NCBI RefSeq assembly: GCF_002933355.1
Contig: NZ_PDKU01000001.1
Coordinates: 301,864 to 365,863 of the forward strand
Reading direction: 5' to 3'
DNA: 64,000 bases
Source of the DNA: Candidatus Pantoea edessiphila
GTDB taxonomy: Bacteria > Pseudomonadota > Gammaproteobacteria > Enterobacterales > Enterobacteriaceae
The notes under the pieces: model-generated
What the model saw: only the letters and a program-made list of their open reading frames with translations
What the model was told of the DNA's origin: nothing
The model's database searches: none
Shown here: in pieces, positions 33,372 through 43,327 of the stretch
How positions within the stretch are numbered: the first letter of the stretch is position 1
Layout of the letters: each line of letters begins with the position of its first letter
Made by a program: the position numbers and the translations under genes

Positions 33372-34409
33372 ATGATAAAAATTAATTCACAACAGCTTAG
33401 TAATCAACTTAGTGATACGCTAAACAATAGTTATATATTGGTAGGTAATGAAATTTTATTATTAAATGAAAGTTATTCTATGATCAATAAAAAAGCTGTA
33501 ACAAATGGTTTTAAAGAATACTTTAAATTTATAATAGATAACAATACTAATTGGAATTTATTATTCACAACGTGCAATTCACTAAGCTTATTTAATACTA
33601 CTAAAATAATCATTGATTTAGAATTTACTGAAAACACTATAAATTCATTAATTACAAAACAACTTATTATAATGCATAAATTCTTACATTCCAATATTTT
33701 AATTGTTTGTCGTATAAAGAAGTTATCTAAACATGATGAAAATAGTCTTTGGTTTAAAACACTTTTTAGATCTAGTGTTATAGTTTCATGTTGGAAATTA
33801 GACTCTAAGCAACTGCCGAAATGGATATTAAATCGTGTGCGAAGTATGAATTTACTTATAGATGATAATGCAATACAGCTGCTTTGTCATTATTATGAAG
33901 GTAATTTACTAGAACTTGATCAAGCTATAAAATTTTTATGTTTACAATGCTACGATGATAAAATTAATACTTCTAGAATTAAAGAATCATTAAATAAAAT
34001 CCCCTGTTTTTTTTCTGTTGATTGGGTTAATGCTTTATTAGAAGGTAACATTGTTCGTTCCTTTAATATTCTTAGTGAGCTAGAGAAAATTGATAGTGAA
34101 GCAGTTATTTTATTGAGTACTTTACAACGTGATATTTTAATATTAATAAAAATTTATCATTATCAAAATCAAAAAATATCACAAAATATTATGGATAAGT
34201 ATAATATCTGGAAGACAAGAAGATATTTATTTGATGTCGCTTTAAAAAGATTGAATATTATTGATTTACAATTAATAGTTGATTTATCAATTAAAATTGA
34301 ACGTTCAATAAAACAATACTATTATCCAATGGTTTGGTTACAATTTGAACTATTATCTTTTATTATCTGTAAAAATATATTTCCGATGAACCTATCCTAT
34401 GTATTCTAA
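33372..34409 (+). CDS. holA: DNA polymerase III subunit delta
   Basis: HolA is the clamp-opening delta subunit of the DNA polymerase III clamp loader. It has 345 residues (E. coli 343). Conserved parts are YILVGNEILLLNES near the N-terminus, MSLF-like NSLSLF, the LCHYYEGNLLELDQAIKFL segment of the ATPase-like domain and the VNALLEGN and LLSTLQRDILIL helices in the C-terminal collar domain. It overlaps nadD by 11 bases, and follows lptE after 18 bases. Overall similarity is moderate but continuous. Confidence 0.9.
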   Translation: MIKINSQQLSNQLSDTLNNSYILVGNEILLLNESYSMINKKAVTNGFKEYFKFIIDNNTNWNLLFTTCNSLSLFNTTKIIIDLEFTENTINSLITKQLIIMHKFLHSNILIVCRIKKLSKHDENSLWFKTLFRSSVIVSCWKLDSKQLPKWILNRVRSMNLLIDDNAIQLLCHYYEGNLLELDQAIKFLCLQCYDDKINTSRIKESLNKIPCFFSVDWVNALLEGNIVRSFNILSELEKIDSEAVILLSTLQRDILILIKIYHYQNQKISQNIMDKYNIWKTRRYLFDVALKRLNIIDLQLIVDLSIKIERSIKQYYYPMVWLQFELLSFIICKNIFPMNLSYVF

Positions 34410-35052
34410 TTTATATGCAATATTTGGTGGTACTTTTGATCCTGTTCATTTTGGTCATTTGTACTCAGCGAAAATGCTAGCTAGCGAGATTGGCTTAAAA
34501 TCTGTAATTTTAATGCCTAACAACATACCTCCTCATCGTTTAAAACCAGAAGCAAATGCAATACAACGTCTTGATATGTTAAGATTTGCTATTAATAAAG
34601 AACCTTTGTTCAAAATTGATAATCGTGAATTACAATATGAAGAACCATCTTGGACTGTTTCTACTATGGAGAAAATACGTATAGAATTAGGTAATAATAC
34701 ATCGATCGCTTTTATAATGGGTTACGACTCTTTATTAAATTTAACTAATTGGTATCGTTGGAAAGATTTAATTTCATTATGCCATCTATTGGTATGTAAT
34801 CGTTCTGACATTACATTAAACGAAAAAGATAACAAAATAGATTCTTCATTGTATAAATATATTACTCGTGACATTAACAAACTATATTTAAAACCTTCAG
34901 GATGTATATGGTTAGCTAATACACCTTTTTTTAATGTTTCTTCTACTAAAATAAAATTACTGTTTAGTCAAAATAAAATGTGTAATTGTAATAATTTGCT
35001 TCCGCAAGCTGTCATTGATTATATTATAAAACATAGATTATATATGAAATAA
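34399..35052 (+). CDS. nadD: Nicotinate-nucleotide adenylyltransferase
   Basis: NadD adenylates nicotinate mononucleotide to deamido-NAD, the step after NadC in NAD synthesis. The 217 residues (E. coli 213) show the nucleotidyltransferase motif GGTFDPVHFGHL with the HxGH-type signature, MPNNIPPHR, and the C-terminal FNVSSTKIK (ISSTxIR-type) motif. It overlaps the end of holA, so it probably depends on the leuS-lptE-holA transcript. With NadA at 16497 it shows that de novo NAD synthesis is kept. Confidence 0.95.
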   Translation: MYSNLYAIFGGTFDPVHFGHLYSAKMLASEIGLKSVILMPNNIPPHRLKPEANAIQRLDMLRFAINKEPLFKIDNRELQYEEPSWTVSTMEKIRIELGNNTSIAFIMGYDSLLNLTNWYRWKDLISLCHLLVCNRSDITLNEKDNKIDSSLYKYITRDINKLYLKPSGCIWLANTPFFNVSSTKIKLLFSQNKMCNCNNLLPQAVIDYIIKHRLYMK

Positions 35053-35215
35053 ATATTTTTTATTATTTTATTCATGATTACTTTTATTATGAATTAATTG
35101 ATAATAAAGCAGATTATGATTATAAATTTTTTAAATATTTCTAAATATATTTGGTTTTATTGTATAAATAAATTTAATTCATATTAATAATAGGACGACA
35201 TGTTCATCAAATAAA

Positions 35216-37066
35216 ATGCAATTTAAAAATAATAATTTTCGTAGTTACAGTAGTATAAAACAAATTCTTGTTAACAGAACTTTAATTACTTTTTTCTTCA
35301 TTCTAATACTATTTTCTGCAATATTAGTAAACTTGTATTTTTTACAAATAGTACATTTTGAAGAGTATCAAATAAAATCAATGAATAATTATATTAAATT
35401 AAATCCTGTTGCACCTAGAAGAGGTCTTATATATGACCGTAACGGTATACCTTTAGCTATTAATCGTAGTGCATATCACTTAGAATTAGTATTAAAAGAT
35501 TTTATTAAAGTTAACAATAAAATTCCAAACATACGTAAAATTTTTAATATCACAGATAAAGATCTTAAAAAAATCAATAAGAAAAGCAATATGAATACGA
35601 TAATATCTGTTGCGCATGAGTTAAATGAAAAACAACTTTATTATTTTGCTACAAATAGATATCTATTACCTAATTCATATCTTAAAAAAGATGAAAAACG
35701 TTATTACCCTTTTGGCAAAACATTAACCCACGTTTTAGGTTATGTTGCAAGAATTAATCGTAAAGATAGAGAGTATTTGGAAAAAAATAAAGAAAAAGAT
35801 AACTATATAGTAGACAAAAACATTGGTAAATTAGGAATTGAATCTTATTATGAAAAAATATTACATGGAAATTCTGGCTATCAACAAATAAAGATCAATA
35901 GTATTGGTCGCAAAATCAAATTATTAGATGAAAGATTACCTAAATCAGGTAAAGATATTTATCTTACTATTGATATAAAATTGCAACAATATATTGAAAA
36001 ATTGTTATCAAATAAAGGTCGCATTGCTGTTATTGCAAGTAATCCGCAAAATGGTGAAATATTAGCGATGGTTTCTACACCCAGTTATGATGCAAATTTA
36101 TTTATAAATGGTCTTTCTACTAAAAGTTATAATATGCTATTACAAAATAAGGATCTCCCTTTATATAATAGAGCTATCCAAGCCACCTATCCCCCAGCAT
36201 CTACAGTCAAACCTTATATTGCACTTACAGCACTTGAAGCAGGTATAATTAATAAAAATACTAATATATTTGATCTGGGTTGGTGGAAAATGCCAGGTTC
36301 TAAGAAATATTATCACGATTGGAAGAAATCAGGACACGGTTATATTAATATCATAAAATCTATAGAAGAATCATCTGATACTTTTTTTTATCAAATAGCT
36401 TATAATATGGGAATCAATTACATTTCTCAATGGATGACTAAATTTGGTTTTGGTCAATATACTGGTATAGACTTACCACAAGAAAACAAAGGTAATATGC
36501 CAACACGTAATTGGAAGATAAATCGTTTTCATAAACCATGGTATCAAGGAGATACAATTCCAGTTGGTATTGGACAAGGTTATTGGACTGCAACTCCACT
36601 ACAAATGAATATAGCAATGATTACTCTAATAAATAATGGAGTGGTTAAGGTACCTCATATACTTTTTGCTGTTAAAGAAGCACATTCAAATAAATTTTAT
36701 TATAATAAACCATTTTCAAAAAATGTAATCTATTCTAATTTTAAGTATTGGAGTATAGTGAAACAAGGCATGTATGGTGTAGCTAATAATAGACATGGAA
36801 CGGCTTACCAAAATTTTGCAAATGCACCCTATAAAATTGCAGCAAAATCTGGTACTGCTCAATTATTTAAATTAAGGAAAAATGAAACATATAATTCACA
36901 TAAAATCAACGAAAATTTACGTGATCATAAGCTAATGAATGCATTTGCACCATATGATAAACCGCGCATAGCAATTACAATTATTATGGAAAATAGTAGC
37001 AATAATAAAATTGGAAAAATTATGCGTCAAATTTTAGATTATTTTTTAATCTACAAAAATAAATAG
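35216..37066 (+). CDS. mrdA: Penicillin-binding protein 2
   Basis: PBP2 is the transpeptidase of the rod (elongation) complex and works with RodA. It has 616 residues (E. coli 633). One membrane helix is at about residues 22-44, followed by the pedestal domain and the transpeptidase domain. The active-site serine is Ser329 in PASTVK, the SxN-type motif is ESSDTFF, and KSGTAQ is the third motif. The C-terminal tail is shorter than in E. coli. There is no ribosome binding site just upstream; instead a four-codon frame (35200-35214) with an AGGA site ends one base before this ATG. In E. coli cobC, rsfS and rlmH separate nadD from mrdA; they are absent here. Confidence 0.96.
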   Translation: MQFKNNNFRSYSSIKQILVNRTLITFFFILILFSAILVNLYFLQIVHFEEYQIKSMNNYIKLNPVAPRRGLIYDRNGIPLAINRSAYHLELVLKDFIKVNNKIPNIRKIFNITDKDLKKINKKSNMNTIISVAHELNEKQLYYFATNRYLLPNSYLKKDEKRYYPFGKTLTHVLGYVARINRKDREYLEKNKEKDNYIVDKNIGKLGIESYYEKILHGNSGYQQIKINSIGRKIKLLDERLPKSGKDIYLTIDIKLQQYIEKLLSNKGRIAVIASNPQNGEILAMVSTPSYDANLFINGLSTKSYNMLLQNKDLPLYNRAIQATYPPASTVKPYIALTALEAGIINKNTNIFDLGWWKMPGSKKYYHDWKKSGHGYINIIKSIEESSDTFFYQIAYNMGINYISQWMTKFGFGQYTGIDLPQENKGNMPTRNWKINRFHKPWYQGDTIPVGIGQGYWTATPLQMNIAMITLINNGVVKVPHILFAVKEAHSNKFYYNKPFSKNVIYSNFKYWSIVKQGMYGVANNRHGTAYQNFANAPYKIAAKSGTAQLFKLRKNETYNSHKINENLRDHKLMNAFAPYDKPRIAITIIMENSSNNKIGKIMRQILDYFLIYKNK

Positions 37067-37106
37067 ATTGATTGAATTGATGATAATATGTAATGGAAAA
37101 GCAAAT

Positions 37107-38231
37107 ATGTCAATCAAAATATTAAATAAAAATGATAATGTACCAAAATATTCGATATGGATGCGTATGCATATCGATCCGCTTTTAATGCTTGCTATTA
37201 TCCTTGTATTAATCTATGGTATGATGATTGTTTGGAGCGCTAGCGGCCAAAATATAGTTACTATGGAGAAAAGAATTATTCAAGTAATAATTGGTCTAGC
37301 AACTATGATAATATTAGCTCAATTACCACCTAAAATTTATGAAATAACTGCATACTATCTCTATGGTATATGTGTAATATTATTAATTATAGTTGATATT
37401 TATGGTCAAATAAGCAAAGGATCACAACGTTGGTTAGATTTAGGAATATTACGGTTTCAACCATCTGAAATTGCTAAAATAGTAGTGCCTTTAGCAATTG
37501 CAAAGCTTATTAATCGTGATTGTTATCAATTAACATTTATACGTATTTTTATTTCCTTAATTTTTATATCTATACCAACTTTATTAATAGCAAAACAACC
37601 GGATCTTGGTACATCTATTTTAGTAGCTATGTCAGGTTTACTTGTATTATTTATTTCTGGTATCGGCTGGAAATTAATTTTTATAGCATCAATTTTTATT
37701 ATTTCATTTAGTCCTATTTTTTGGTTTTTTTTAATGCAAGGTTATCAACGTGAACGTATATCTATGTTATTTTATTCTCATGTCGATCCATTAGGAGCTG
37801 GTTATCATATTGTGCAATCTAAAATAGCAATCGGTTCTGGAGGACTATATGGTCAAGGTTTTCTTGAAGGTCCTCAAGCACAATTGAATTTTGTACCAGA
37901 AAGTCATACGGATTTTATTTTCACAGTTTTAGCAGAAGAACTAGGATTAATAGGAGTTTTAATTTTATTTATATTATATTTATTATTAATTATAAGAGGT
38001 TTAATATTAGCATTACGTGCTCCAAGTGCTTTTGGTTGTGTTATCATAAGCACATTAATGTTAATTTTATTCATTTATATAGTTGTAAATGTTAGTATGG
38101 TAAGCGGTATTTTACCTGTAGTTGGAGTTCCGTTGCCTATGGTAAGTTATGGTGGCTCAGCTCTTATAGTGTTGATGGCTGGATTTGGTATCATGATGTC
38201 TATTGATACTCATAGGAAAATACCTGTCTGA
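37107..38231 (+). CDS. mrdB: Rod-shape glycosyltransferase RodA
   Basis: RodA is the SEDS-family peptidoglycan polymerase partner of PBP2, with about ten membrane helices. SEDS motifs are present: KGSQRWLDLG, FQPSEIAKI, KQPDLGTSILV, AGYHIVQSKIAIGSGGLYGQG, ESHTDFIF and the C-terminal GVPLPMVSYGGSALI. The frame is open from a TTG at 37068, but the ATG at 37107 gives 374 residues (E. coli 370) and is preceded by GGAAAAG. It follows mrdA by about 40 bases. Keeping mrdA and mrdB means that the symbiont still builds a rod-shaped wall (inference). Confidence 0.95.
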   Translation: MSIKILNKNDNVPKYSIWMRMHIDPLLMLAIILVLIYGMMIVWSASGQNIVTMEKRIIQVIIGLATMIILAQLPPKIYEITAYYLYGICVILLIIVDIYGQISKGSQRWLDLGILRFQPSEIAKIVVPLAIAKLINRDCYQLTFIRIFISLIFISIPTLLIAKQPDLGTSILVAMSGLLVLFISGIGWKLIFIASIFIISFSPIFWFFLMQGYQRERISMLFYSHVDPLGAGYHIVQSKIAIGSGGLYGQGFLEGPQAQLNFVPESHTDFIFTVLAEELGLIGVLILFILYLLLIIRGLILALRAPSAFGCVIISTLMLILFIYIVVNVSMVSGILPVVGVPLPMVSYGGSALIVLMAGFGIMMSIDTHRKIPV

Positions 38232-38265
38232 TAATTTAATAGTAAATGTATATTCTATATAACAT

Positions 38266-39219
38266 TTAATTAACTTGTAGTCCTTTATCATGTTTTTCAG
38301 CTTGATAAGAAGATCTAACTAGTGGACCACAAGCTGCATAAGTGAAACCCATGGACAAAGCTTCTTTTTTCATATCATCAAATTCTTTTGGAGCTACGTA
38401 GCGTCTTACTGGTAAGTGATTACGACTTGGTTGTAAATATTGTCCTAATGTTAACATAGTGACACCATGATTACGTAAATCTTGCATGACTTTGATAATT
38501 TCAGAATTAGTTTCACCTAATCCTAACATCAATCCAGATTTAGAGGGAATATTAGGATGATATTTTTTAAAATTTTCTAATAACTGAAGTGATTTATTAT
38601 AATTAGCACCAGGACGTATTTGACGATATATTCTTGGAACGTTCTCTATATTATGTCCAAATACATCAGGTGGTTGATTATTGATAATATTTAAAGCAAG
38701 ATTCATACATCTACGGAAATCAGGAACTAATATTTCAATTTTAATATTATTACTTTTCTTACGAATAGAACTAATACAATTAACGAAATGTTGTGCACCT
38801 CCATCAAGTAAATCATCTCGATTAACTGAAGTAATTACTACATATTTTAATCCGATATTAATTATAGCATTTGTTAGTCTTTCCGGCTCTTTATCATCAG
38901 GCGTCAAAGGTTGTCCATGTTTAACATCACAAAACGGACATCTTCTAGTGCAAATAACACCAAGAATTATAAATGTTGCTGTTTTTTTATTGAAACATTC
39001 AATAATATTAGGACAAGACGCTTCTTCACAAACTGAATTTATATTGTTTTTACGCATGATAGATTTTACATTAGCAATATGACTTGAATCTATAGGTAAC
39101 TTAATTTTAATCCAATCTGGTTTGGGAAGTATTTCTTGATCCTGTATCTTTATATTTTTTATTGGAATTATTTTCATTATAAATAGATTATATAATAAAA
39201 TACATGCTTTTAAAGGCAT
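38266..39219 (-). CDS. lipA: Lipoyl synthase
   Basis: LipA inserts two sulfur atoms into protein-bound octanoyl groups to make lipoate. It is a radical-SAM enzyme of 317 residues (E. coli 321). Both cluster motifs are present: [12 protein letters not shown] and CTRRCPFC, plus the C-terminal RSSYQAEK serine ligand. The start at 39219 gives the family length; ATG at 39177 ([10 protein letters not shown]) is possible, and neither has a good ribosome binding site. Its target here is SucB Lys44. It is on the opposite strand to mrdB, which differs from E. coli. Confidence 0.96.
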   Translation of the reverse strand: MPLKACILLYNLFIMKIIPIKNIKIQDQEILPKPDWIKIKLPIDSSHIANVKSIMRKNNINSVCEEASCPNIIECFNKKTATFIILGVICTRRCPFCDVKHGQPLTPDDKEPERLTNAIINIGLKYVVITSVNRDDLLDGGAQHFVNCISSIRKKSNNIKIEILVPDFRRCMNLALNIINNQPPDVFGHNIENVPRIYRQIRPGANYNKSLQLLENFKKYHPNIPSKSGLMLGLGETNSEIIKVMQDLRNHGVTMLTLGQYLQPSRNHLPVRRYVAPKEFDDMKKEALSMGFTYAACGPLVRSSYQAEKHDKGLQVN

Positions 39220-39285
39220 TTTAAAATTTATTTAAATTAAAATAAAAAATCTTAAGAAATTAAAAATTTATTACATGTGGTATTA

Positions 39286-39921
39286 TTATTGCCATTTAAT
39301 ATAATTATAATTCATTAAATCAGTAAATTCTGATACTAATAAATACTTAACTTTAGTAATACTGACATCATGATCAAAATTTTGTATTTTTGTCATTTTC
39401 ATATTAGCATAACCACATGGATTAATAATTAAAAATGGAGTTAAATCTACTGTTACGTTTAGTGCTAATCCATGCAATGAACAACCTTTACTAATACGCA
39501 ATCCAAGTGAACAAATTTTTTCATTTTTTACGTATACTCCACGTGCATCAAGACGATTATGAGCTCTTATTTTAAAATAACTTAGAGTTTTAATCACTGT
39601 TTGTTCTAAAATACTAATTAATTGATGAACGCTAATTTTACGACGTTTTAAGTCAATTAACACATACATAATTTGTTGTCCTGGTCCATGGTAAGTCACT
39701 TGACCACCTCTATCACTTTTAATGACTTCAATATTAGTTGGTTCTAAAATATGTTTACTAGAACCGAAGCGACCTTGAGTAAAAATAGGATAGTGTTCTA
39801 CTAACCATAACTCATCATAACTTTTATTATTACGGTGGATAGTATATTTATGCATAGCATCTGATACAGATTTCCATGGACATAAATTTAACTGACGTAT
39901 CACAATAGAGTTTATTGGCAA
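39286..39921 (-). CDS. lipB: Octanoyl-[ACP]:protein octanoyltransferase
   Basis: LipB moves octanoate from acyl carrier protein to lipoyl domains, before LipA acts. It has 211 residues (E. coli 213). DRGGQVTYHGPGQQIMY and the SLHGLALNVTVDL segment are conserved, and the catalytic cysteine is in NPCGYANMKMT; the partner lysine is in ARGVYVKNEKICSLG. It lies upstream of lipA on the same strand, so lipB-lipA are probably cotranscribed. Confidence 0.95.
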   Translation of the reverse strand: MPINSIVIRQLNLCPWKSVSDAMHKYTIHRNNKSYDELWLVEHYPIFTQGRFGSSKHILEPTNIEVIKSDRGGQVTYHGPGQQIMYVLIDLKRRKISVHQLISILEQTVIKTLSYFKIRAHNRLDARGVYVKNEKICSLGLRISKGCSLHGLALNVTVDLTPFLIINPCGYANMKMTKIQNFDHDVSITKVKYLLVSEFTDLMNYNYIKWQ

Positions 39922-40039
39922 AAAATATCCTTTTATGTTAAAATAATAATGGACTTAAAATTATAATTGCATAGTTATCTGCTTTCTAGCGTTTCATCAA
40001 ACTAATAGAATAAATTATTTATATTAATAAAGTGTATTC

Positions 40040-40303
40040 ATGAAAACAAAACTTATAAAGTCAATACAATTTCCTGCTAAATTTACTTTTAAAGTCATTG
40101 GATTATCTAAACCTAATTTAATTAATAACATTATTAAAGTAGTCACTCTTCACTACTCAGAAGAATATCAAATTAAAGTCTACAAAAGCAGTAAAGGAAA
40201 TTATAGTTCTGTGAATATTACTATCAATGCTAATCATATTGATGAAATTGAAAACATATATGAAAACTTAGTTAAAATTAAAATAGTTCGTTTTGTATTG
40301 TAA
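40040..40303 (+). CDS. ybeD: UPF0250/DUF493 family protein YbeD
   Basis: An 87-residue protein that matches E. coli YbeD over its whole length, with the same size. The family motif SSKGNYSSVNITINANHIDEIENIYENL is well conserved. The fold is ferredoxin-like (ACT-like); its function is unknown, though it is often next to lipB. Here it is divergent from lipB, with 118 bases between them, whereas in E. coli ybeD, lipB and lipA all point the same way. Confidence 0.93.
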   Translation: MKTKLIKSIQFPAKFTFKVIGLSKPNLINNIIKVVTLHYSEEYQIKVYKSSKGNYSSVNITINANHIDEIENIYENLVKIKIVRFVL

Positions 40304-40356
40304 TATTAAAAATACTTTATAAGTGAATTGAGCTTATCATGTTTTTAACAATGGAA

Positions 40357-40377
40357 ACCCGCCTAGTAGCGGCGGGT
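40357..40377 (-). terminator. Hairpin terminator of cspE
   Basis: A perfect GC-rich stem, ACCCGCC/GGCGGGT with a 7-base loop, lies 23 bases after the cspE stop. On the minus strand it is followed by a short T run. On the plus strand it is followed by GGTTTTGG, so it may also stop ybeD transcripts. Such a stem stands out strongly from the surrounding AT-rich DNA. Confidence 0.75.
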
Positions 40378-40399
40378 GGTTTTGGTTCTGACTGTTAAC

Positions 40400-40609
40400 T
40401 TAAAGACTGATAACGTTAGCAGCAGATGGACCTTTTGCGCCGTCAGTAATTTCAAACTCAACTCTTTGACCTTCAGCTAGAGTTTTGAATCCGTTGCTCT
40501 GAATAGCAGAGAAATGCACAAATACATCTTTGCTACCATCTTCAGGAGTAATGAACCCGAATCCTTTTGATTCATTAAACCATTTAACATTACCTTTGAT
40601 CTTAGACAT
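40400..40609 (-). CDS. cspE: Cold-shock-like RNA chaperone CspE
   Basis: CspE is a 69-residue cold-shock-domain protein that melts RNA hairpins and acts as a transcription antiterminator. It is almost identical to E. coli CspE. RNP1 is KGFGFITP and RNP2 is VFVHFSAI. Its codon use and base composition are richer in G+C than the neighbours, which fits a highly expressed gene. It has its own terminator, and a hairpin and -10 box upstream. Confidence 0.96.
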   Translation of the reverse strand: MSKIKGNVKWFNESKGFGFITPEDGSKDVFVHFSAIQSNGFKTLAEGQRVEFEITDGAKGPSAANVISL

Positions 40610-40646
40610 CTAATATTACCTTTACATGAAAAATATAACGCTACAA

Positions 40647-40687
40647 CTGTATTGTTGTTCAGTACAGCAACTATAGAAATAATTATA
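40647..40687 (-). promoter_or_regulatory. cspE promoter -10 and 5' UTR hairpin
   Basis: Read on the minus strand, TATAAT lies at 40687-40682 and a stem-loop CTGTACTG/CAATACAG (one mismatch, loop AACAA) lies at 40667-40647, so the leader would begin with this hairpin. I see no good -35 box. AAAGGT before the start codon is the likely ribosome binding site. The leader would be about 65 bases long. Confidence 0.4.
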
Positions 40688-41237
40688 CAACTTACATTTC
40701 ATTGTACTTTAACAAGTACTATTTTCAATGCATATTTTTATTATGTTAATATTTTACCTCCCTAATAATTTTTAATATGAACTATTCAAATCTATTTAGG
40801 CTTTAACTATTGCACAATATTATATTTAATTCAAATAAAATATTGACATAATTTTAAAAAAATCTTTAAACTAATAGCCGTTATAAGTACAAATTATAAA
40901 TGTATACATTAACATGACATATATTTTATTACATAATCTATATTTTTTATCTCAACAGCTAGTCTTATCAATAAAGTATTATAACTAACTTATTACAATT
41001 AATTAAAAGATTTTTTATTAAAAAACTGCTTATTGCTTATTATATACATATAGAAAATAAATACAAATCTAAATTTATTGAAGTTAATTTTTTTTAAGCT
41101 ACAACAAAATTAGCAATAATAATCGTAAATAAAAACAATTTTATAAAAAAATAATTTTAATTAGTATACTTTTATTATGATTAATTTATTATATAAAATA
41201 ACTTATGATGATTTATTTTTTATAGAATGGATATAAG
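40688..41237. other. Gene-free spacer between cspE and sdaC
   Basis: About 550 AT-rich bases without a recognisable gene or RNA. It separates two blocks (cspE and sdaC) that are far apart in E. coli, so a rearrangement junction is likely. Confidence 0.5.
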
Positions 41238-42524
41238 TTAGTAAAATAATGAATATAAAATTGCAGAAATAGCTGTAAAACCTATAAACACAATAAATAA
41301 ATCACTAATATTATTGCAATATTTATGCATATTTGAAATTTTTCTAATTGCATATATTGGCATTATAAATAAAATCACTGAAATAATAGGTCCTCCTAAT
41401 GTCTCTATCATTTTTAAAATATTAGGATCTAGCGTAGCTACTAACCAAGTAGTTATTAAAATAAACAATGAATTACAAAAATTTATTTTTTCAGGAGCTA
41501 TTGTTTTTCCTAAGTTACGTAATAATTTAGTTACTATGCCATTAAGTCCTTCTTTAGCACCTAAATAATGACCAAGAAAAGATTTTGTGATAGCTACAAT
41601 TGCAAGTGGTGGACCTATCCAAGCTATTATTGGTACATTAAAATGATTTGCTAGATAAGATAATATAGTTATATTTTGTTTTTTAGCCATATTTAAATCT
41701 TGAGAAGACAGACTAAAAACACAACTAAAAACAAAAAACATAACTGTTATTACCATTAATAAATTTGAAAAAATAAGAATACGTGAACATTTTTTTTCTG
41801 CATATTCACCGTATTCTGCACGTTTTACTAATGCAAAAGAAGATATGATAGGCGAATGATTAAAAGAAAAAACCATAACCGGAATAGCTAACCATAATGT
41901 AATCCATAAGTTACTATTAATATTTTCATTTAAATTCAAAGTGTCTAATATTTCTCCTCGCCAATGAGGTACTAAATAAAATGATATTAAAATTAATGCT
42001 ATGATAAAAGGATAAACTAATAAACTCATTATTTTTAATATTATTTTTTCACCAAATCTTACTATTGTCATCATAAAAATAATAAAAATGAAAGATACTA
42101 AAACACGTGGTGGAGGTATTAATTTTAATTGATTTACAATAAAACTATTTAATGTATTAGTCATCGCAACACTATACATCAAAAGAGTAGGATATATTGC
42201 CAAAAAATAAAATAAAGTCATTATATTACCTGCACATGTACCAAAGTGTTCTTCTACTACTTCAGTAATATCTCCTAAAGGATTATTTCCCGATAATACA
42301 AATCTTGTTAACGCTCTATGAGAAAAAAAAGTTAAAGGAAAAGCGATAGCAGCCATGACAATTAATGGAATTAAACCTCCGATACCTGCATTAATAGGTA
42401 GAAATAATACTCCTGCACCAATTGCTGTGCCATATAAACCTAATAACCATACAGTATCTGTTTTATGCCACCCTCTTTTTACAGTATTAATAGTACTTAA
42501 CGTATTGATCTGAGTGGTTTTCAT
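41238..42524 (-). CDS. sdaC: Serine transporter SdaC
   Basis: A 428-residue inner-membrane amino-acid/proton symporter of the HAAAP family (E. coli SdaC 429). About eleven hydrophobic segments are visible. Strongly conserved stretches include LLGLYGTAIGAGVLFLPINAG, FVLSGNNP, ITEVVEEHFG, IPVMVFSFNHSPIISSFA and ITKSFLGHYLGAKEG. Of the HAAAP proteins in E. coli, SdaC is the closest match along the whole length, better than TdcC. It imports serine, which the CysE enzyme at 44234 could use; this link is inference. Confidence 0.93.
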   Translation of the reverse strand: MKTTQINTLSTINTVKRGWHKTDTVWLLGLYGTAIGAGVLFLPINAGIGGLIPLIVMAAIAFPLTFFSHRALTRFVLSGNNPLGDITEVVEEHFGTCAGNIMTLFYFLAIYPTLLMYSVAMTNTLNSFIVNQLKLIPPPRVLVSFIFIIFMMTIVRFGEKIILKIMSLLVYPFIIALILISFYLVPHWRGEILDTLNLNENINSNLWITLWLAIPVMVFSFNHSPIISSFALVKRAEYGEYAEKKCSRILIFSNLLMVITVMFFVFSCVFSLSSQDLNMAKKQNITILSYLANHFNVPIIAWIGPPLAIVAITKSFLGHYLGAKEGLNGIVTKLLRNLGKTIAPEKINFCNSLFILITTWLVATLDPNILKMIETLGGPIISVILFIMPIYAIRKISNMHKYCNNISDLFIVFIGFTAISAILYSLFY

Positions 42525-43327
42525 TTAATACTCCAACAAAATTATTGTAATGTTGTTTTATCTAAAAAATGATTAGAAATATATGTCATTTTTCTAAAAG
42601 GAAAATATAAATTATTTTTATAAAATAAATTAAAATGTTTGTATTTTTTTAAATTAAAATTTAATATTAATTAAAATTATAAATATCTATTGACAAAATC
42701 AGTACGTTTTTGTTATGATAAATATATGATTAGAGTAATTTTATTATTATATATATTTTATGTTATCTAATACATTAATATTTGTTCATCAATAATATAA
42801 ATTACATATTCCGAATAGAAATATTATGAATATATGATATTTAAAATAAATAAAAGTCAATTATTTTCATAATAATATTATAAAGTTAATATTCCTTATG
42901 AAATAAATGTTAATTGCTTAATTTTAAAGTAATTAATTTATATAAAAATTAACAATTGATATCAAATATTATTTAATATCAAAAACATATTCTATCTGCA
43001 ATACAATTTTAATTTGAAATAATATATTTACAATATTGATAGGTTATATTTCTAAAAAATTTGATTATATGTTGAAAAAATTAAATTGGTTTTTTTAAAA
43101 TTATTAATAGATTTATAAGTATAATATATTATCAAAAAATATAATATTACAATAACGCATTAGGTAACGAATTTGATTTATATAAATATTTGAATTATAG
43201 ATTTAATAAAAATTAATTTACCAATATTATTGTTTTATAATAATAATATATTTTAAGTTTATAATACTAGATTTTAATACAGGATTATGAAATGATAAAT
43301 TTGCTGTAATACTATAAGGTTGATAAA
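42525..43327. other. Gene-free spacer between sdaC and grxC
   Basis: About 800 AT-rich bases. No gene is recognisable. It contains one near-consensus promoter sequence on the plus strand (42690-42719), listed separately, but no gene lies just downstream of it. Confidence 0.5.
42690..42719 (+). promoter_or_regulatory. Isolated sigma-70-like promoter
   Basis: TTGACA at 42690-42695, 18 bases, then TATGAT at 42714-42719. Transcription would begin near 42726. The next gene, grxC, starts 600 bases away. A 14-codon hydrophobic frame starts at 42727 but is too short to support. The promoter might serve grxC-secB with a long leader, an unrecognised small RNA, or be a relic. Confidence 0.35.

Noticed and set aside
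42727..42771. 14-codon hydrophobic frame at the predicted start of the orphan promoter
   Set aside because: It is too short, has no ribosome binding site and could easily occur by chance.
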